From NCBI RefSeq assembly GCF_000275845.1, contig NW_006766886.1, positions 357,573 through 421,572 of the forward strand: DNA of 64,000 nt. Direction: 5' to 3'. Shown one piece after another: positions 59,970 to 64,000 of the stretch. The notes beneath the pieces were generated by a model, which worked only from the letters and a program-made list of their open reading frames with translations, did not search any database and was not told the origin of the DNA. The DNA comes from Dichomitus squalens LYAD-421 SS1 (taxonomy: Eukaryota; Basidiomycota; Agaricomycetes; Polyporales; Polyporaceae). The position numbers and the translations under genes were made by a program. Each line of letters starts with the position of its first letter. Within the stretch, counting starts at the first letter, position 1.

Positions 59970-62900
59970 GGTGTCTGGGAGGGGCGACGTGATGGACGGA
60001 AGATGGTGGTCAGGGGGCTGCGGGTGCGGGGAAGGCGAGTGTGGATCCGGAGGCGTCGGGGACAGAGCAAGTGTTTAAGACAGAGGGTGTAAGCGCCGCC
60101 GGCTGAGGATAGGATGAGAGCATGGCATCCACCGTTGTTTGGACACTTCCCGGCGGCGATATTCCATTTTGATGGCAGTGCTCCCCCGCGCGCCTCGATC
60201 AACCGTCTCTCCTCCTCCTCCCAGCAACGGCAGCGGGCAGTCCGCCTGGCCATCCTGCACAGTGCCACGGCCCCCATCAGGCATCACCACCGAGGTCTCA
60301 GGCGTGGGCGCGCGCTGTGCACGCCTCCGCAAGTGAGCCACATTGGGTCGCCGACAATGTGCACCTCGGCGCCCCCCGTCGCGAGATGCCAGGACTGAGT
60401 TGAATTCGAACGCCCGCGCCCACTGCAAAGTATTCCGCGCTTCCGAGCTCGAGGATCCTGTCGTGACCGAAACGTTTTCGCCGCTTCCGTCTACTGTAGC
60501 CTGTGTACCAGGCCTGGTGTTCTCTTCTCTCCCACGCCGCGCGCTGCTGGCTGCTTCTTTCTGCCCCGCGCGCTGCTTCGCGAATCGGCTCGTCGAATCA
60601 GTACTCCCGCAAAGTCGGACTCATCATGACCACCGCTATTTCGTGAGCGTGGACGCATCGCTCCACGTAGCCCATTCTCCGATCTCAGGTCGTGCACACA
60701 TAAGTATCAGAATATAGCACGTAGCAAGTCGGGAGGCTTGCCCCGCCGAATACAGTGGAGACAGCGTGATCGGGCGGAAAGCGCCCAGGCTAAGTCAAGC
60801 AAACTTTGATCTGTATCTCAGACACTTCTCCCCGGGCAACACGGGTTTCCCTACGGCATCCTCGAGGCACCGGTCTTGTGCCCTCCCTGCCGCAGAGCTC
60901 TCCTGATTACATCATTCTGTCGCCCTTTCGCTACACGCATGCTGTGCCCGAATTTACTATCTTGGTGTCTCGACACCCCGCGCAGGGCGCCACGGAAACC
61001 AAAGGCACGCACTGACGAGGTCCTCCAGCCTGTGCGAGTCCCCTTGTACTCTACGTAGGTGCCCATGTCTGCTGCGCTGGGCGGTGGCCACGCGACGCAT
61101 CGCCTCTGCAGTCCGTGAAACAGTAGCAAGGACGGCAACAACGCGCTTGGGACCTCTCGTAGTGCAGGAGGCAAGTAGACACCACATCTCTACATGCTTC
61201 TGCAAGTTTTCGCACTGATAGCCTTCCTACAGCTCGGCATCGCTGTTGAGTATCGGATTTGGCATCTTGCAGACTTCATGTTGTTGTGTCGAGCAGGGTT
61301 ATGTCGTGTAGTCCGCCCACTGGGGCTCACTCCTCGCCACCGTTCGGCCGCCAATACCCGCAAGAGTCGCCGGCGAGTGTTAGAAGCCTAACACGATGAT
61401 CGACGCAAAAAGCAAATACGTACGGGCTTCTACCGGCGTCTTCTACGGCTTCTACGTAGGCGCGCGCCAGCTGGGATTAAATGGCGAGTGCTGCGCGGCG
61501 GCCGCCATACGGTTACGGAGCCGCCTTGCCACATTTTATTACCAACTTGCAGCACGCCGATGTCGCCAGAGGAGCATTGTCTGGCAGCCATCTCGTGCAC
61601 ACTTCACTTTCGTGGCAATTGAACGAAACGCCGGCGATGCGCTCGCCGACGTGCCTGCGAGAGTAAGGAGTCTCATCGACTCCGGGTCCAATTGCAGCGG
61701 TGAGTTATCGACTGAGATATGTCGTCCTGGGACTTTCGATTTCCTTGTACCTAGCTGAAGTACCTAGCTGATGTATGTCAACTGCAAGCTGATCTCCAAG
61801 GAAGCCAACTCCGATGGAGGATGTCGAACCGCCGCAAGGAGAATACGAGAGGCCGATCGGGGACTCGGAATGGTGCGCATTGCACTTGCTTACTACGCAA
61901 CCGAAATGTCCCAGACAGAAACATATCCATTATGAATTCTGTATGCTGACTGGATCCATTGCGTTCGCACCTCGTTCGGTTGTGATATTCAATATTTACG
62001 AAGACACTGAGAGGAGGTGAAACGTCCCTCTACACGCGGGGGCTTGTCTCGGATTCGACCATATGTGGTACCGACTACCCTGCCGTTGCAGCTTTAGATT
62101 CACGGTTCTCCCAAGGCCACAGGGCGGAGTCGTTACTCACGATTGCATCTTCCTTCGCCTCGCCCATAGAATGCCGACATGCTGCCCCGCGTGGGGCGGA
62201 CACCGAATATGAACTTCGACTTGAATGAGGTTGGTCATCCCCCTCATCGCATTCGCAACATGATCCCATGCTGCTACCGTGACGCCTAGGCTATTGCGTG
62301 TAGGGTACGGGGTAAGTAAGTAGCACTGCAATCACTGTGCGTCCCGTGTCCCGTATTTGAAATCCGGGGGCCGACATCACAGATTGGTTTGCGAGATCGC
62401 TCTCCATTACATAGCGTGATGCTCCTCGTTCAGCCGGTGGACGGGACAGCGACAGATCCACATCGGGCGTGCAACTGCAACTTGATTTTTCAATCGAAGC
62501 CCGGCAATTGGGGCTTGCCCAACCTATACACGCGAGCCCTGCCGCCGGCGAAAAAAATGGCCGGATGACGGGACGGATTGACCGGTCCACGTTTCACGCA
62601 GGAGGCCGCCGGGTTTGGCTTGCGCTTCTACAACTCGTAAGCATGCCGTATACGCTGAAGACGCTGTCTTATGTATAGATAGACGAGCCCGTGGCAAAAT
62701 TAGTCTGAGTATGGACAATAGCGTCTGCAAGCTGGAGGAAGGAGGGTTAGATCAGTGCGATGTTCGGGGAGAAGGGCAGCTCCGTTATGGCATGCTTCTC
62801 ATCAATGCGCTCGTGCACTCCTCACCATGAGGTCGTCGTCGGATCGTGCTTCCATCGTCCTGTCGCTAACGGAGCCGTGAACGCTGGTAGCGGGCGCGGT

Positions 62901-63499
62901 GTCTAGGCGTTCAAGCATTCACTAGAATCCTTCGTCATCAACGGCCGGGACAGCAGTCGAGAGACTATATCACTTGTGGTACTCGCCTTGCATCCTCTAT
63001 ATTTTGCTGAAGCCAGGCGCCTTCAGAGGGCGGGAAGGCTACGAAACTTGTGCCTCTAGCGAGTGAAAGACGGAGGGATTAATATGTCGGGTGTCGCGGC
63101 CGAGTACGACAATGAGCTATGCCCGAGGCACATGTCCGGAGATGCGTTCACCCTCCTCACGATGAGGCCGCAGCCGTGGACCAACAACCTCGTTAGTTAC
63201 GCCACAATGTCATCAACATACCTTTTGTACTTGATTGCGGTTAGCATGGTATAGCCAGGGGGGTCCAATGTAAAGTAGGCTAGTAGCAGCGCTTGCTGCA
63301 AAGGCGTCAGTCTTCCGAGATGATCAAGTGCCGGGATATCCAAGGGTGGTGAGATTACAGGAGTCCGTAACATTACTACGAATACAATAAAGTACAGGGA
63401 GCTATCACTCAAGGTCCTTGAACAACGAACGGAAGGAGCACCACCCGATGACCGTCAAGACAGATTTATCACCGAACGTGTCGGCATACCACACGAACA
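59970..63499. other. 3.5-kb stretch without a supported gene
   Basis: The first 500 bases are presumably the bZIP promoter (GC- and C/T-rich). From 60.5 to 63.5 kb open frames are short, overlap on several frames and have no splice-consistent partners. No tRNA-like fold, tandem repeat or inverted repeat was noticed. Confidence 0.45.
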
Positions 63500-64000
63500 T
63501 CAACCCTTGGAGGCGGTCCTAGCCTCCTTCCGCGCAGCAGCCACATCCTTGTCACGCTTAGCGAACAACTTGTGGCGGGGAGCAACTTCACGCGCGAGCT
63601 TTCTGTTGGCTGACTTGTTCTGCTCCACGTACGACATGTGTTGGGCCCCGCTGAGCGCGGTGAGTGAGCCTGTGGTACGCTGCACGGTAGGAGCCTTCGA
63701 CGGCGTCCCGAAGTCCTTGGATGTGACGGTGCCCTTGAGGTCTCCCTCACTGGCGACAACGTCTGTTCCGAGTTCAGCTTCGCTCTCGTTGGCGAGAAGT
63801 ACCGAGGACAGCAATTCAATCTGCTCGTCGCGCGACTTGTAGACGAGCCCCGGCAGGTCGTCAAGGCCGTCGAGATGAGTGATGACCTTGAAGGCGTAAC
63901 CTTGGTCGATCAGGAATTGTTGCCGCTTGGTGCTGTAGAACATCTCCTGGGTGTCCTTGGAGACAAGAGAATAGAAGAAGGCGTTGAACCCCTCGTCGTT
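63500..64000 (-). CDS. ssl2: TFIIH helicase XPB/Ssl2, C-terminal end
   Basis: Last 166 codons of the 3'-5' helicase/translocase subunit of TFIIH, needed for promoter opening and nucleotide excision repair. The frame enters from the right edge and ends at TGA 63500-63502. Diagnostic residues are [19 protein letters not shown] and [21 protein letters not shown] variable tail follows, rich in S/T/A/K and ending [10 protein letters not shown]. The helicase motifs and N-terminal part lie outside the window. No intron is seen in this portion. Confidence 0.94.
   Translation of the reverse strand, partial: NDEGFNAFFYSLVSKDTQEMFYSTKRQQFLIDQGYAFKVITHLDGLDDLPGLVYKSRDEQIELLSSVLLANESEAELGTDVVASEGDLKGTVTSKDFGTPSKAPTVQRTTGSLTALSGAQHMSYVEQNKSANRKLAREVAPRHKLFAKRDKDVAAARKEARTASKG

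Noticed and set aside
1..64000. CRISPR array, bacterial operon or prophage features
   Set aside because: No spaced direct repeats; gene structure with many spliceosomal introns shows a eukaryotic nuclear origin.

Overview
This window is nuclear DNA of a filamentous fungus, almost certainly an Agaricomycete basidiomycete. Genes are dense and on both strands. Most are split by many short GT-AG introns (about 50-70 nt), some exons are only 5-27 nt, and the protein families include an Agaricomycete-type divergent G-alpha, KE4-type ZIP transporter, GAF/HisKA/REC hybrid kinase and diverged PP2C. Exon models below were built by hand from splice signals plus reading frame. For every gene given exon by exon, the exon lengths sum to a whole number of codons.

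Left third (1-17 kb): the 3' part of a G-alpha gene (+); histone chaperone Rtt106, F-actin capping protein beta and the THUMP protein Tan1 (all -); a PP2C-like phosphatase and a decayed tandem copy of it (+); a Ser-rich unknown protein (-); an HD-domain phosphohydrolase (-), divergent from a 14-exon ZIP zinc transporter (+).

Middle (17-37 kb): a diphosphoinositol-polyphosphate Nudix hydrolase next to a secreted histidine acid phosphatase/phytase (+); a gene-poor stretch with a 350-bp mariner-like MITE; a small orphan gene; a bHLH factor (+); replication factor C subunit (-); a frameshifted Cys-rich transposon-like remnant; a Zn2Cys6 factor (+); phosphomannose isomerase (+).

Right part (37-64 kb): a single continuous reading frame joining cystathionine beta-lyase to mevalonate kinase (-), a very large hybrid histidine kinase (-), dolichol kinase (-), uracil-DNA glycosylase (+), two inverted-repeat elements flanking an 872-base assembly gap, a bZIP factor (-), a 3.5-kb stretch without genes, and the C-terminal end of the TFIIH helicase XPB/Ssl2 (-).

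Two neighbourhoods are functionally suggestive: inositol-polyphosphate enzymes side by side at 18-22 kb, and three suppliers of mannosyl/dolichol donors (phosphomannose isomerase, mevalonate kinase, dolichol kinase) within 17 kb. The most unusual single object is the lyase-k­inase fusion at 37.4-40.8 kb.
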